Shown here: piece after piece, positions 14,084-29,000 of the stretch
Layout of the letters: each line of letters starts with the position of its first letter
How positions within the stretch are numbered: the stretch's first letter is position 1
Source: Rhizomys pruinosus
Taxonomy: Eukaryota > Chordata > Mammalia > Rodentia > Spalacidae
DNA length: 64,000 nt
Direction of reading: 5' to 3'
NCBI GenBank assembly: GCA_009823505.1
Contig: VZQC01008797.1
Coordinates: 69,491 to 133,490 of the forward strand
Notes under the pieces: model-generated
What the model saw: the letters and a program-made list of their open reading frames with translations, nothing else
Databases searched by the model: none
What the model was told of the DNA's origin: nothing
Position numbers and translations under genes: made by a program

Positions 14084-17000
14084 GATCCTGGAACTGACCA
14101 AGTGGTTGATAGAAGGATCAGCCAGGTCCTTTGTCACCATTGTAGGTAAATTCATTTCATTCTGTGTCATGGTGAGTTGATGATCTTGGTTGAAATAGGC
14201 CAAAAAGAAATGAATCAGAGGAAGTTGTGTTCAGATGTTTCCATATGAGACCTGAAGGGATGAGGTTCTCAGAATGGTGCAGGAGGCACCTGCAGCCCTA
14301 GGAGACACCTGCAGCCCTAGAAGGCAGCTGCAGTTCTAGAAGACACCTGCAGCCCTGGGAGACAACTTCAGCCCTAGGACTTACCTGCAGCCCTAGGAGA
14401 CACCTGTAGCCCTAGGAGACACCTGCAGCCCCAGGAGATACCTGCAGCCCTAGAAGATACCTGCAGCCCTAGGAGGCAGCTGCAGCCCTAGGAGACACCT
14501 GCAGCCCCAGGAGATACCTGCAGCCCTAGAAGATACTGCACCCTAGGAGGCGCGGCACCCTAGGAGCACATCAGGCAGGTAGCTCACAACTGGTACTTAG
14601 GAAATAAAAGATTCCATTCCAACCTGGTATTATGCAATGATTTAAATAAACCTCTTGAGAACTCCCAGAATCTTTTTCCCTTTTACAATACTGGGAACTT
14701 TCTGCAGTTAAAAAGAATATTTCCTAAAAAGGCAAACTTCTTTGTCATCATCATTCAAACCTTTTGCAGAGGAATGGATTACAACTTGTATTTCATAGTC
14801 ATTTTCTCAAAACACAAACCAGAACCAAACAAGCAAATAAACATTCTTCTCAAACTTCCTCCTCTCTGATAATGAGATTTCCAGAAACCCTTTAATTCGC
14901 ACCCTTTATAACTACCATCCCTTTAGAATTCTCTCTGAACATGGGATTCTTAAAATATTTTATATATTATTTTTTATTTTAGTGTAATGAATGTATTGCC
15001 TGCCTGTTATTTAACTGCACCCATTTGTGCAATGCCCGTGGTCAAAAGAGGGTGTTGGATCCCCTCAAACTAGAGTTACAGATGCATGGTTAGCCACCAT
15101 AGGGGTCCTGAATAGAACCCAGGTCCTTTGGTGAACCTACCTAGGTCCTCTGCAAGAGCATCCAGGGCTCTTAACTGCTGAGCCATCTCTCCAACTTCCA
15201 CTATTTCCCTTTACCCACAGTTATTAATGCTGAGTTGGTAGCTCATATTAGCATAAGTGATATAATGCTCCATCTTTTCTGTCTCCAGGGGACATCCTAG
15301 GAGTTGCGATGCAGAATCTGGAGAGCCTTCTCCAGACACCCTATGGGTGTGGCGAGCAGAACATTGCCCAACTAGCTTCTGATATCATATACCCTCGACT
15401 ACCTAGAGTACGGACTAACTGACAGAGGAAGTCAATTCTAAGGCTCTACGTCTCTTAGTGAATGGTGAGAGGACTGAAAGTAGCTTCAATCATATGGGAA
15501 AATCAAGGGCAAGAGTCTATAAATCATAAATATTATTCTGGTTGTTCTCTGGTAAACAAAAGTGGATCTTTCAATGTACGCCAAGTCCTACCCAGGGTAT
15601 TCTTTGTACTTTAAAAAAACCTGTGTAGTATTCAGCTTTGTAACTCAGAACTATAAAGTTTCATTATGATGCCACTGTGCTGGGTAAGCTTTAGTGTCAA
15701 CTTGACACACATGGATTTAGGGGGCCTCAATTGGGGGATTGGCTCCATGGGACTGGCCCGTGGCCACATCTGTGGGTATTTCCTTGATTGTTGAGCAATG
15801 TGGGGAGGGCCCAGCACCCACTATGGGTGGTGCAGCACCTGGAAAGGTTGCTATGTACAGTATAAAAAAGCAAGCTGGACAATGAGCAAGGGGAGCAAAG
15901 CCAGTGAACAGCAGGCCTCCATGGCCTGTTGATTCAGCTCCGGCCTCCATGTTCCTGCCCTGAGTTCCAATGGTGGGCTCCCTCAATGATGAAATGTGAC
16001 CCAAGAAAGAATTTCCAGCCAAAGGAAAACCCCTTTTCCTTTCCATCCCCAGGTTTTGGGGTTGTGTTCAGAGTGTTTTGTCACAGCATTGTGAAAGCAA
16101 ACTAGATCAGATTTTGGTACCAGAATTGGGGTACTGCTGGGGCAGACCTGACCTTGGTGTCGTGGGGGAGGACTGTGGAAGTGGTTGGAAGTTTGAGCTA
16201 GAAAAATCATTGATTGCCTAAAGTTCATTGCTGTAGAACTTGGAAAAGTTTTGCTGAAAGAGTTATAGAAGACGGAGGCCCTGGATTGGTGAAAGCTTCA
16301 AAGGAAAGCAGAGACCAATAAGTACCAGAAAGTCATCAGAAACTAAATAAACCACTCCTCCTCCTCCCTTTTTTCGTCTTTTGCGACAAAGTCTCCCTGT
16401 ACCCCAGCTGGACTGCAACTCATTATGTAGACAAAGGCTGACGTCAATCTCAACAGAGATGCGCTTCTCTTTTGCCTCTGGCTACTGAGTGATGCTGGAA
16501 TTGAAGGCAATTCGCCACCACGCCTACTTCTAAGCTCATTTTTTGTTTCTTCTATTCTTTATTTTTTTTTCATTTTTTAAACAATAAGTAATAATTTATG
16601 AGTTAACAAGCTCCTTCATGTAATAAAACCAATTTGCAAGCAGTTGTGGCCCAAACCCACAGCCCATGGGTCCCACCATCCAGTTGGTGGCTCTTGTATG
16701 TACAATCAAGTCGATCAATAAGTGTCCCGTCTATATTGCTGTAGTTTCATCATCAACCATTCCCAATCGCAAGCCCTTACATGCTCTCCCATGCCCCCTC
16801 GTCTGCAGATTGTTTCCCCTAGGCGTAGAAAAGGGGTACAGGTGGAAGAGAAGCAAAAAACTCTACTTTCTAATGGCTGGTCGTTTTTGGGACTCTGTTC
16901 AATTCTGGCTTTTTTCCTTTCATGGGCTGACAGTTTGTCCAGGAATAACGCGTTTACAATACACTAATGGAAGGCACAACAATATAGATATGTAGTATTT

Positions 17001-20000
17001 AAACAGGACTAATTGTTATGGTGGTTTCTTGGTATAGACACAGATGTTGGATGGCAATTTAAGCCATGAATTATGTTTTTTCTGTAAAATATTTAATGCA
17101 TAATTTAATCAATAAATCTTGCTGTTGTTTGTAGTTAATTAGAAGCTGGCTGTAATGACCCTTTTCTCCATTCCTTGACCCTGCTTGCCTGGTTGTGTTC
17201 CACTGTAATAAAGTGATTGGATCTGCATGCCAAATTGGGTATATGAACAGTGTAAAGTGTGATGGTTTCTTTTCTAGGAAGGTCATACTAAGTTCAGTAA
17301 AAGAATGTTAAGGGAAAAGCACTGATTGGCAAATACTGACAATGGACCAGTTTTTTTTAGTCTCTTTTATTTTGTTTATTGTTAAGGGATTCTACAACAT
17401 AAAAGCACAGTTGTTTCCAAATCACATTTATTTTACTCAGTTTTTGGTCAGACAATTAGGTAGTTGGGGCATTTTGCAAGTATCTTTGTCCAAGTTTTGA
17501 ACAACCTGAGGTTCCCATAGTCCATTTGGTGATGCTTTGTATGCACAGGCAATGTTGATCAATTAGGAGTCCATCATAGTGCTGTAGTCTCATGATTCAC
17601 CCCTATCTCTCCAGCAGCCCTTACAGTCTACCACAGCCCCTCCATCTTCTTCGCAATTTGTTTCCCTAGGCTTTGGGGGAAAGGGCAAAAGTGGGATGAG
17701 AAGAAGAAACAGTCTAATTTCTTTGGGTTGTCATTTTGGACTCTAGTCTGTTCAGGTTGTTTCCCTTCTTTGGTTAACAGCTTATCCAGTGATACCTTTT
17801 AGTTTCATATTAACAAACACAGAATTGTATGGTAAGCAGGCCCATTTAAAGCTGTGCGTACTAATGTTGATGGCAAGCTAAGGCTGTGGAGCATAGACAC
17901 AGATGAATGAGCCAGTTTTATAAAAACTTGAGCAGTCCCTCATCTGCAACAGAGGGAGATAAACCTCAGTCTAAGAACTACAACTGAAGAAGCGATCATA
18001 TTCCTAGTGTGTTGTCTTTGATCTAACACAACAAAAATGCAAGGGCTTGTACAAGTCATTCTTTATTTCTTCCTGTAGCTGTCTCTTACGGGCCTATAAC
18101 TATCGCTTCCATGACTGTGCTCTGTTTTAGGTTATCAAAAGCACTTGACTTTCAAAAACTCTGATGGTTCCTATAGCATGTTCCTGACTCCAGATGAATC
18201 CAAGAAAAGAGAGATAGAAGAATGGGAAAAGAAAACAGTTATGTTAAAAAATATTTTGATTTATTATGTGTATTTTATGGAAAGGAGTGATTGCCTGCAT
18301 GTGGTAGCTGCAATGTCATCCCGTAGATTAGCCGAAAGCGTGGGCGTCAGGGAGTGTAGGGGTGCAGAATCCACTGGAACTAGGTATAGATAGTATTTGG
18401 ATATTGTGTTGTTAGCTGCCATGACGGTGCTGGGAAGCGAACCCGGATCCTTTGCAAAAAAGAGCAACGCAAAAGTGGTGCTTGAGACGGATAGACCACT
18501 GAGTCAGAGAAATAAAAAGTTTATTTTTGATAACATACACATTGTCTGAGCAGGCTTTATAAGAACGTGAGGGCAGTTAAGAGTTCTGTGGGGATTTTTC
18601 AACAAAAAGGGCTTAAAAGTGGATTCACAGAGAATTAACTAAAACACAAAGATTTGATTATCCTGCAATTGTGGCTCTCGGGCCAGGTGTTCGTACTGTT
18701 TAATGGTTCTTTCTTCTGTGTGACACAAGCTCTCAGCTCTGCGGACGTGGTGCCATTTTTGACCTCGAAACTGTCGAAAAGAGAGGGGCTTCAAGGCCTG
18801 TTTAGATTCAGGAGAGGGAAACTAGAAGGCCCTAGTCCAGGCAGAGACATAACCTGATTATCCAGAAAGTTTTTTCTGATTACAGTGTATCAGATCGATG
18901 AACTATACACGCAAGCACCCTTGTATAGCTTAACAAAAACTACCTACTTTTGTCTCTGCAGATTGCTAGCTAGTCGTATTTTATTGACACCAAAGAAACA
19001 GTCAATTTCAATTAAGACTTGTAAGCAACAAGCATTAGATAAGCTAAACGTGTGCATTATCACAGAGAGCGACACGGTGATAACTGCCATCCTTTCTCCT
19101 ACCTTTTGCTATGGTGATCTGCATCACAGGCTCAGTGCCCTTACTTTCAAGACCTTAGAGAGAATGAAGGAATATATATTCATTGAAGACACAGTCCCCA
19201 AACAGACCTTAATCTGGCTTTCAAGCAAGCAGAGAACAAATGGATGCTTTAGAAAGGGATGACAACCTGTCAACAGGATGCTTGGGGGTAAGCCTTTTCT
19301 TGTTCCTCGTGCTATCTTACCTCACGGCCCACTCTATCTGGTCCATATTCTTTTCTTGTGCATTCTACAGACTGCCAAGTCTGCATGCAATCACATAATC
19401 TCCTGCACCCTGGCCAAGAGCATGCCTTCCTAGCCTTTCAGGAATAATTAACCTTGAGCTTATACATAAGCCTGCAAATATCTTTTCTTTGCCTTATTCA
19501 GCCATTAGTAAGACTTACTGTGATTAAGTTAACGTGGGAACAGAATACAGAGAGAAGAGAACTCTAGAGTGAAACCGCCTGTAACCCTGGAACTGAAAGA
19601 CAGTAGACTAAAGGAGAGGTCTTGAGCATGTGAGAAAGGAAATTCCGTCTATCCTATGTGTGAAAATGGCAAGCAAGGTTTAGGGAGAGGTGCCCTTGAA
19701 CTTTCAAGGACACGGAGGTCGTCCAGCATTCTCTGGCATGGAAAGCACATTGGCCAATATTGCGCCTGGGCCCAGGCAAAACGAGATGAACTGCGTGCTT
19801 GACAGGACCCTCCCCTGTCCATGCTTGACTGAACCAGTAGCAGTCTCCTTTCCTTCTGACGTCGCTTTCTGTGAAAGCTTCTAGAAAAAAAAAACAAAAT
19901 AAAGAAAAAAAAAATAAAAGGATTGAAGCCAGAAACCAAAAAAAAATCCACCAAAAAAAAAAACAATGAAACATGTACTAAAAATAAAATATGAAATAAT

Positions 20001-23000
20001 ATCACACAAATTAACCTTCCTGGATCCCTCTTGATGCTCAGATTCCCTATCAGGACTTCACTTCTCTGTCCTTCATAGTCCCACTCCCATACTCTGTTCT
20101 GGATAGTGGAGATATATATATATATAACAACATATAATCTATATACAATAATATATGTAATATATCCACTTCGAAATATAGGTGAACATGATATTCAGTT
20201 ATTTTAGATTTTTATTGATTATCTGTAGTGTATAGGAATGTACTGTCCTGCATGCAGGTTTTGTGCACAAACTTGACGTGCAATGGTGGAGAGTTCAAAA
20301 GAGGAGACGTCAGATTCCCCTGGGACTGGAGTTAAAGACGTTCTCAGCCGCTGTGTGGGATGCTGGGGACGAAACCCCAGGTCCTGCTAAAAGAGCAGTT
20401 TTGGGCGCTGCTTAACCGACTAGCGGCATCTCTCCAGCCCTGGTATTCAGTTTTAATGCAACCTTTTTCCAAATTGATTTACTCTCTTATGTAGTTGGGG
20501 AGATGTCTTTAAATGATTCCAAGGGAAGGACACAGGCGGAGAAAAGCTTTTGTTACTAGATAGAAAAATCAAAGATGTTGTATGTTCCTATCTAAAATGT
20601 GTTATTCCACAAATTCTTTCACTGCAACTGATCAGGATGTGCTTGGGGCTTTAATTGCTTGTCGTTTTACCTAAACCTTGTCCTCAAGGCACAGTACAGT
20701 AAATTCAACTAACCCTAACAATGAGAAATCATCAGGAGTCTTCCCCTAAACAGTGCAAGTATAACAAGTATTTATAAAGTAGTATTTTCGGGCTGGATAG
20801 AAATGGCCTACATTAAAGAGCGCCGACCGCTCTTACAAGGAACCCAGGTTCAATCCCCCAGCATCCACATGGGCGGACCGAGAACAGCTCTGAAACTCCA
20901 ATTCAGGAGAACTCCAGTTCCAGACCTCCGCGGCATTGCATGAACACAGGTGCACAAACTTGCAGGCAGAACAGCACACTTCATACACATATAGAAATAA
21001 ATAAAATGTTAAAAAAAAGTATTTTCACTACAGTAGGTATTTAGGTCATCCAGAGCTTATTTAAAATATGGAGGTGTGCATAGATTATATGCAAAACAAC
21101 AAGCCTTATTTTATGTTTAGAGACTTGAGCATCATTGGTACATATTTAGTGGTCACCAGTGGAGAGGCCTGAAAACTACTCTCCCGTGCATTAGTTCTTG
21201 TGTCTTACTTTAGTGTTTACCATGTGCTGTTATTGGCACCTTGACAACTTGGCTCCTCAGAAATGTTCCTTTTCTGAAAGAAGAGTTTGCCTCTTGTTTA
21301 AGTACATAAGAAAGAGACTTTTATACTAGACCAGATCAATCCCAAATGTCAGTCAAATGTCTATTTTGCATCAGAATAACTATACGCACCCATTAAGATT
21401 CATCTCCCATGTTTTAACTCCTGAGGTTTAAAATCACAGTCTGGGCTAGGGATGTAGCCACAGTTGGTACCATAGTGTTGCCTATCATGCAAGAAGCCCT
21501 CGGGTTCAATCCACGAGTAACATATAACCATACCAGGCATACACCAAGATCGAGAGACACATGCACTCAGGAAGAGAGAGGAAGATCACAAGTTCACAGG
21601 TCATCCTCAGATGGCAAGTTTCAAGGCCAGCCTGAATTTTTTTTTTTTTTCCCAACTTTGTCTTTTTGAGACAAGGACTCATTGTAGCCCCAGCGGGCTG
21701 AACTTGCTATGTAGACCAGGCCGGGCCTTGAAACTGAGAGAGATCTTACTGCCTCTGCCTCCCAGCAGGAGTGCCTATCTTTAATTATATATTTTTTCTT
21801 TTTTTTTTAATTTATTTATTTTGTATGTGTATGAATGTACTGTCTGCATAAGGTTTATGCAACCGTGTCGTGCAATGCCGCGGAGGTCAGAAGAGGGTTC
21901 TCAGATTCCTCTGGAACTGGAGTTCTCCTGGAATTGGAGTTACAGACGGTTCGTTACAGCCGCCACATGGGTGCGGGGGATGAACCCGGTCCGCTTCAAG
22001 AGCAGTCGGTGCTCTTAACTGCTAGGCTATCTCTCCAGCCCCCTTAATTATAATATTTTTAAATTTACTTTTTTTTTTTTGAATTCATACAATACATATT
22101 AATCCCTATTTGGGTTCCCTATTCCCTCTCTCGCACCCTAACCATAGGCCTCCCCCTGACCTCAACACATTCTGTCATACATGTTAAGGCCTATAGAGTA
22201 AGCCCATGTCCCTCTAGATGTCCTCTAGTTGAGTTCGCCACTGAGCCTCTCAGCTCTAGTAGCAATAGTCATTCCCCTTAAAAAAGACCAACTCCCCCTC
22301 ACAATCAGCACCAATCAGCTGCCAATAGACCCTCAACTTAGGTTGGGCCCCCAATACGTATATTTTTAAATCATGATCTCTTGCAGAGGTGGTGGTTCAT
22401 TTAATATTTTTGTTTCTCTGGGGAATTTTTATGCATGGGCAATGTGAAATCCATGTAATTTTGGTTTGTTTATTTGTTTTGAGACAAGGTGTCTTCCTGT
22501 ACCCCAGCTGGCCTGGAACTCTTATGAAACCAGACTGTCTTTGATCTCACAGAAATCTGTCTGCCTGCCTCCTGAGTGTGGTATTAAAGGCAGGCCCATC
22601 CTACCTCATCCAGCTAATCCATGTGGTTTTTTTAAATGCTTTTCTAATATATTCTCTAACCATCTGTGCGTCCTAACCACAGTAACTTTCTCAGGTACTT
22701 TTGCAGGAATTTTCAGGAATTCTGTTCAATTCCTATCTGGCTCAACCCCCTCAGAACTTCTTTCTTTCGTTCTTTCTTTAAATTAATATTAAAAAAATCA
22801 AAGGAATGTTTGGAATTATCCTTACCACCAGACCATGTAATTAGTATGCATAATAGTGAAATATATTTTAAATAGTAATGTTTTATCTAATCAATTATTG
22901 CATGGGAATTTGCTCAGATAGCATGATTATAATGTATTGAATTTAAAAATTACCCTTAAAGTGTTTTATGAGTAAGCATTTCTCTCCTAGTTAGTCTCCA

Positions 23001-26000
23001 TTCAGAAAAATGGCTGCTCTTGTGCATCCTGCTGGTCCTTATGGGCTCACTGCTCTTCTGTTTTCAGGGCGGAAACGAAAAGGACGTGGTGCTCACTGCG
23101 CATGTCGTCACGGCCTTCCTTGAAGTTGGGCTCAATTTCACCGTATGGATTCCCATTGTCTTCTAGCTTCAGTTCACTCCTTAGGCAGACTTCTACATTA
23201 AGAATGGCTCGAAATTCTTAGGCAGGATAAAATACCAAGAATTACTACCTTTTAATTAATTAATTTTATTTATTTATTTATTAATGTTATTTATTTTATT
23301 TATTGTGTATGTAACGTTTTCCTTGCTTGTATATAAGTGCACTATGTGTGTGCAATGCCCATAAGCAGGCCAGAATGGAACATTAGATCCCTTGGAACTG
23401 GAATTAACAGTAGTATTAGCAGCAATATGGGTGCTGGGAATCAATCCCACCCGAGCAATCAGTGTTCTTAATCACGGACCATCTCTCCAGCCCATTATTA
23501 TCCTTTAATTGTTGCTGCCTCAAATTTGGAGGGGTGGGATATTGATGCTTTGATGAACAAGATGAGTTTCCTGAGGTTGAAATATATTTTACATACATAC
23601 TCTCTACTTTTTATTGTTTGTTTGTTTGTTTTTGGTATTTTTGAGACAGGGTTTCCTCCTTTAGTCCCAAGCTGGCCTAGAGCTCACTCTGTAGCCAGGG
23701 CCTTGAACTCACAGAGATCTGCCTTCCTCTGCTCTCCAAGTGCTGGAATTAAAGGCCAATGCGCCACCACCGGCCCGGCTTCTGTTTCATGTTTTCAAAT
23801 GACCTCAGGCATTGATTGACATGTATCACTGAAGCTCAGCCATGAACTTCAGGTTAAGGCCAGTCTGTTCTGGTTGGCCCGATGGGCACACATCTATAAT
23901 TCAGCAAGAGGATTGTGAGTCTTTGAGGCCCAGTCTGGGCCACATAACAAGACCCTGACTCAAAAAACCAAAAACAACCATCACTGAAAAAAAAGAACCA
24001 CTGTTGTAAGTAAGCCATAATCTAGACCTGTTTCTAAGTCACTGAGAAAACATTTCACTGGGTTTCATCCCTTGTGGCAGATTATCCTGTTCTGTAATAT
24101 CCAGTCCCCGAAGAAATGCTCGCATTTCCAGGGTCCTTAGCACATGAAGTTTGTCCAGAAATGCAAACTCTATTTAGGACATTATAGTAAAAAATACTGT
24201 AGGTTAAAACAGCTGTAATGTGGGCTTAGCAAGGTGGCTCAGTTGGTAAAGTGCTTATCCCTAGAAAAATGTAAAGCTACAGGGTGGTATGCTGGTTGTA
24301 TAATCACTTCTCTGTTGCTGTGATAACACTATGACCAAGGGACTTATAAAAGGAAGAGTTTATTTGAGCTTCCAATTGACGGTTCCAGGGAAGTAGAGTC
24401 CATTGTGGCAGGAGGCATGTTGGCTGGGGCTGGAGCTTGGGTCACATCTCCGCATGAGCACGAGGAAGCAGAGAAAAGACTGGAGACTGCAAGGCTTGTT
24501 AAACTCACTAAGCCCACCCCCAATGACGTACTTCCTCCAGCACGCCACACCTTCTAAGACCTCCAAGAACAGGCCACCAACTGGAGACAAAATTGTCTGA
24601 ATACTTAAAGCCTATGGGGGACACTCTCATTCAAACCGCCACACTGGTGCTGGGTGACAAACAGAAAGAGGAGGATCTCCGGGGCTTGCCCACCACCAGG
24701 CTAGCATTATTGGTCAGTTCCAGCTAAGGAGAGTCTCTGCTTCAAAGTAGGAACATGGCATTCCTCAAGATGACAGTCAGGGTTGTCCTTTGGTCAGCAT
24801 TCATACATGTCCCCATATACACATGGATATGAACACACATACACCATGCACACACATATATACATATATACAATAAAAATTGTGTGGTTTGCTACATAGA
24901 AGAAATTTACATTATAGCTAAAACATTACTGATCTGATAATAAAACAAACTTTCGGGGCGGGAGAGATGCCTAGCGGTTAAGAGCGCCGACCGCTCTTAC
25001 AGAGGACCCGGTTTGATCCCCAGCCCCACATGGCGGCCGAGAACCTCCAGAAACTCCAATCAGGAGAACTCCAGTTCCAGGGGAACTGACGCCCCTGTCT
25101 GACCTCCGCCGGCATTTCACGACACGGTGTGCACAAACTGCATGCAGACAGTACAATTCATACACATACAGAAATAAATAAAATTAAAAAAAAAAAAGAA
25201 TCACAGCTTCTTAAAGGATGTGACTCTTGCTTACCTTATAAAAAAAAACTTTCTTATTACTTAATTTTGTTTCCTTCATACTAACAATGATATTTCAAAT
25301 GTTTTTGATATAGGTTTTTTTTTTTTTTTTTTTTTGTGTCTTGGAGACAAGGATCTCCCTGTAGCCCCAGCTGGTCAGGGAACTCACTTTGTAGAACCAG
25401 GCTGGCCTTGAACTCACAGAGACCTCCTGTCTCTACCCCCCAGCGCTGGGAGAAAGGCATGTACCCACCACACCAAGTGTAATAATATTTTAAAAATATA
25501 GCATGTGAGTATATATATATATAAATGCCATTTGTGGAAATGGAAAGAGGCCCTAACCTTAGCCAAGAAACTATTGGCAGCTGATTACTGATGGATAAGT
25601 GACAGTTGGTCTTCTTTAAGTGACACTAGAGAGGCTGACCAGGCTCCAGTGGATGACCTCACACCAAGAATCATCTGAGGACTCAAATTTGGCTCAATAG
25701 GATTTAACATATATGACAGAATGCATGAAATATGGTGGCAGATAGGCTGTGGAGGAGGGCAGAGAGTGTCTAAACATGATTATGATACCTTGTAGGATAT
25801 GTATAAAAATGCAATAACATATATATTGAAAGAAAGATGAATGATGAAACTATACACTGGTTGAAGGTGGGAGGAAGCAGGGAATTGGGGGGCTGTGAGG
25901 AAGGAAGACCATGGAGAGTAAGTGAACTTGACCTCTGATGCATGAAAAACATATTCAGTGTAGAGTCCTTTAATTTCACAATTCTGCCTGCCTTCATTTT

Positions 26001-29000
26001 AAAAAATTTTTTATTTATTTATGTATGTGTATGAATGTACTGTCTGCATGCAGGTCTGTGCACCCATGTCGTGCAATGCCGCGGAGGTCACAAGAGGGCG
26101 TCGGATTCCCCTGGAACTGGAGTTCTCCTGGAATTGGAGTTTCGGACGGTTCTCGGCCGCCATGTGGGTGCTGGGGATCGAACCCGGGTCCTCTGTAAGA
26201 GCGGTCGGCGCTCTTAACCGCTAGGCCATCTCTCCAGCCCCGAAAGTTTGTTTTATTATCAGATCAGTAATGTTTTAGCTATAATGTAAATTTCTTTTAT
26301 GTAGCAAACCACACAATTTTTATGTATATATGTATATATGTGTGTGCATGGTGTATGTGTGTTCATATCCATGTGTATATGGGGACATGTATGAATGCTG
26401 ACCAAAGGACAACCTTGACTGTCATCTTGAGGAATGCCATGTTCCTACTTTGAAGCAGAGACTCTCCTTAGCTGGAACTGACCAATAATGCTAGCCTGGT
26501 GGTGGGCAAGCCCCGGAGATCCTCCTCTTTCTGTTTGTCACCCAGCACCAGTGTGGCGGTTTGAATGAGAGTGTCCCCCATAGGCTTTAAGTATTCAGAC
26601 ATTTTGTCTCCAGTTGGTGGCACTGTTCTTGGAGGTCTTAGAAGGTGTGGCCGTGCTGGAGGAAGTACGTCATTGGGGGTGGGCTTAGTGAGTTTAACAA
26701 GCCTTGCAGTCTCCAGTCTTTCTCTCTGCTTCCTGTGCTCATTGCGAGATGTGACCCTTAGCTTGCTGCTCCAGCCCCAGCCACAATGCCTCCTGCCACA
26801 ATGGACTCTAATTCCCTGGAACCGTCAATTGGAAGCTCAAATAAACTCTTCCTTTTATAAGTTCCCTTGGTCATGGTGGTTTATCACAGCAACAGAGAAG
26901 TGATTAATACAACCAGCATACCACCCTGTAGCTTTACATTTTTCTAGGGATAAGCACTTTACCAACTGAGCCACCTTGCTAGCCCACATACAGCTGTTTT
27001 AAACCTACAGTATTTTTACTATAATGTCCTAAATAGAGTTTGCATTTCTGGACAAACTTCATGTGCTAAGGACCCTGGAAATGCAGAGCATTTCTTCGGG
27101 GACTGGATTACAGAACAGGATAATCTGCCACAGGGACTGAAACCACAGTGAAATGTTTTCTCAGTGACTTAGAAACAGGTCTAGATTATGGCTTTACTTA
27201 CAACAGTGGTTCTTTTTTTTCAGTGATGGTTGTTTTTGGTTTTTTGAGTCAGGGTCTTGTTATGTGGCCCAGACTGGGCCTCAAACTCACAATCCTCTTG
27301 CTGGAATTATAGATGTGTGCCATCGGGCCAACCAGAACAGACTGGCCTTAACCTGAAGTTCATGGCTGAGCTTCAGGATACATGTCAATCAATGCCTGAG
27401 GTCATTTGAAAACATGAAACAGAAGCCGGGCGTGGTGGCGCATGCCTTTAATTCCAGCACTTGGGAGGCAGAGGAAGGCAGATCTCTGTGAGTTCAAGGC
27501 CAGCCTGGCCTACAGAGTGAGCTCTAGGCCAGCTGGGACTAAAGGGAAACCCTGTCTCAAAAATACCAAAAACAAACAAACAAACAATAAAAAGTGAGAG
27601 TATGTATGTAAATATATTCAACCTCAGGAAACTCAATCTTGTTCATCAAAAGCATCAATATCCCACCCCTCCAAATTTGAGCAGCAACAATTTAAAGGAT
27701 AATAATGGGCTGGAGAGATGGCTCAGTGTATAAGAACACTGATTGCCCTGGGATTGATTCCCAGCACCCATATTGCTGCTAATAACTACTGTTAATTCCA
27801 GTTCCAAGGGATCTAATGTTCCATTCTGGCCTCTATGGGCATTGCACACACATAGTGCACTTATATACAAGCAAGGAAAACGTACATACACAATAAATAA
27901 ATAAATAAATAAATTAATTAATTAATTAATTAAAAGATAGTAATGTCTTGGTATTTTATCCTGCCTAAGAATTTCGAGCCATTCTTAATGTAGAAGTCTG
28001 CCTAAGGAGTGAACTGAAGCTAGAAGACAATGGGAATCCATACGGTGAAATTGAGCCCAACTTCAAGGAAGGCCGTGACGACATGCGCAGTGAGCACCAC
28101 GTCCTTTTCGTTTCCGCCCTGAAAACAGAAGAGCAGTGAGCCCATAAGGACAGCAGGATGCACAAGAGCAGCCATTTTTCTGAATGGAGACTAACTAGGA
28201 GAGAAATGCTTACTCATAAAACACTTTCATGGGTAATTTTTAAATTCAATAATTAATAATCATGCTATCTGAGCAAGATTCCAATGCAATAATTAGATAA
28301 AACATTACTATTTAAAATATATTTCATATTATGCATAATAATTACATGGTCTGGTGGTAAGGATACATTCCAAACAATTCCTTTGATTCTTTTTAATATT
28401 AATTTAAAGAAAGCAAAGAAAGAAGTTCTGAGGGGTTGAGCCAGAAAGGAATTGAAAGAATTCCTGAAAATTCCTGCAAAAGTACCTGAGAAAGTTACTG
28501 TGGTTAGGACGCACAGATGGTTAGAGAATATATTAGAAAAGCATTTAAAAACCACACATGGATTAGCTGGATGAGGTAGATAGGGCCTGCCTTTAATACC
28601 AGCACTCAGGAGGCAGAGGCAGACAGATTTCTGTGAGATCAAAGACAGTCTGGTTTACATAAAGAGCTCCAGGCCAGCTGGGGCTACAGGAAGACCTTGT
28701 CTCAAAACAAATAAACAAACAAAAATTACATGGATTTCACATTGCCCATGCATAAAAATTCCCCAGAGAAACAAAAATATTAAATGAACCACCACCTCTG
28801 CAAGAGATCATGATTTAAAAATATACGTATTGGGGGCCCAACCTAAGTTGAGGGTCTATTGGCAGCTGATTGGTGCTGAGTGAGGGGGAGTTGGTCTTCT
28901 TCGGGGGAATGATGCTGGATAGGCTGAGCAGGCTCCAGTGGAAGAACTCACACCTAGAGACATCTGGGGACATGGACTTGACTCAATAGGCCTTAACATG

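Larger units (their letters stand above)
12900..25195 (+). repeat. Left arm of a large inverted repeat (copy of the right arm, reversed)
   Basis: It is the reverse complement of about 25,995-37,760. Anchor pairs: 14,026-14,145 with 36,604-36,687; 15,289-15,464 with 35,283-35,459; 19,130-19,287 with 31,715-31,871; 23,068-23,142 with 28,044-28,118; 24,955-25,195 with 26,000-26,245. Summed anchor coordinates rise from 50,660 to 51,200, so this arm is about 0.5 kb longer. It differs from its partner mainly by small insertions and deletions, including inside exons and SINEs. It starts 3 bases after a single N. SINEs inside mirror those of the right arm: B1 near 13,312, 16,365, 21,640, 22,470 and 23,630; B2 near 13,695, 14,960, 18,240, 20,205, 20,795, 21,800, 23,260 and 24,955. 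Confidence 0.93.

Noticed and set aside
18885..19262. 125-codon plus-strand open frame
   Set aside because: It is the exon 19 copy plus translated intron upstream of its acceptor; the first half is not coding.
19649..20005. Open frames of about 106-118 codons on the minus strand
   Set aside because: Poly-T/poly-A driven low-complexity translation (runs of F and L) in the noisy left arm, with no conserved motif.
14026..23142. A second, plus-strand Mug paralogue in the 13-25 kb region
   Set aside because: Its exons, introns and every SINE mirror the right arm in position, so it is a copy of that segment, not an independent paralogue; it also lacks neighbouring exons on both sides.
23258..23300. 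(ATTT)n tract as a possible regulatory AU-rich element
   Set aside because: It is the tail of a B2 SINE.
24300..24650. Possible coding exon (frame with [11 protein letters not shown])
   Set aside because: The sequence is the mirrored copy of the dispersed repeat at 26,550-26,912.
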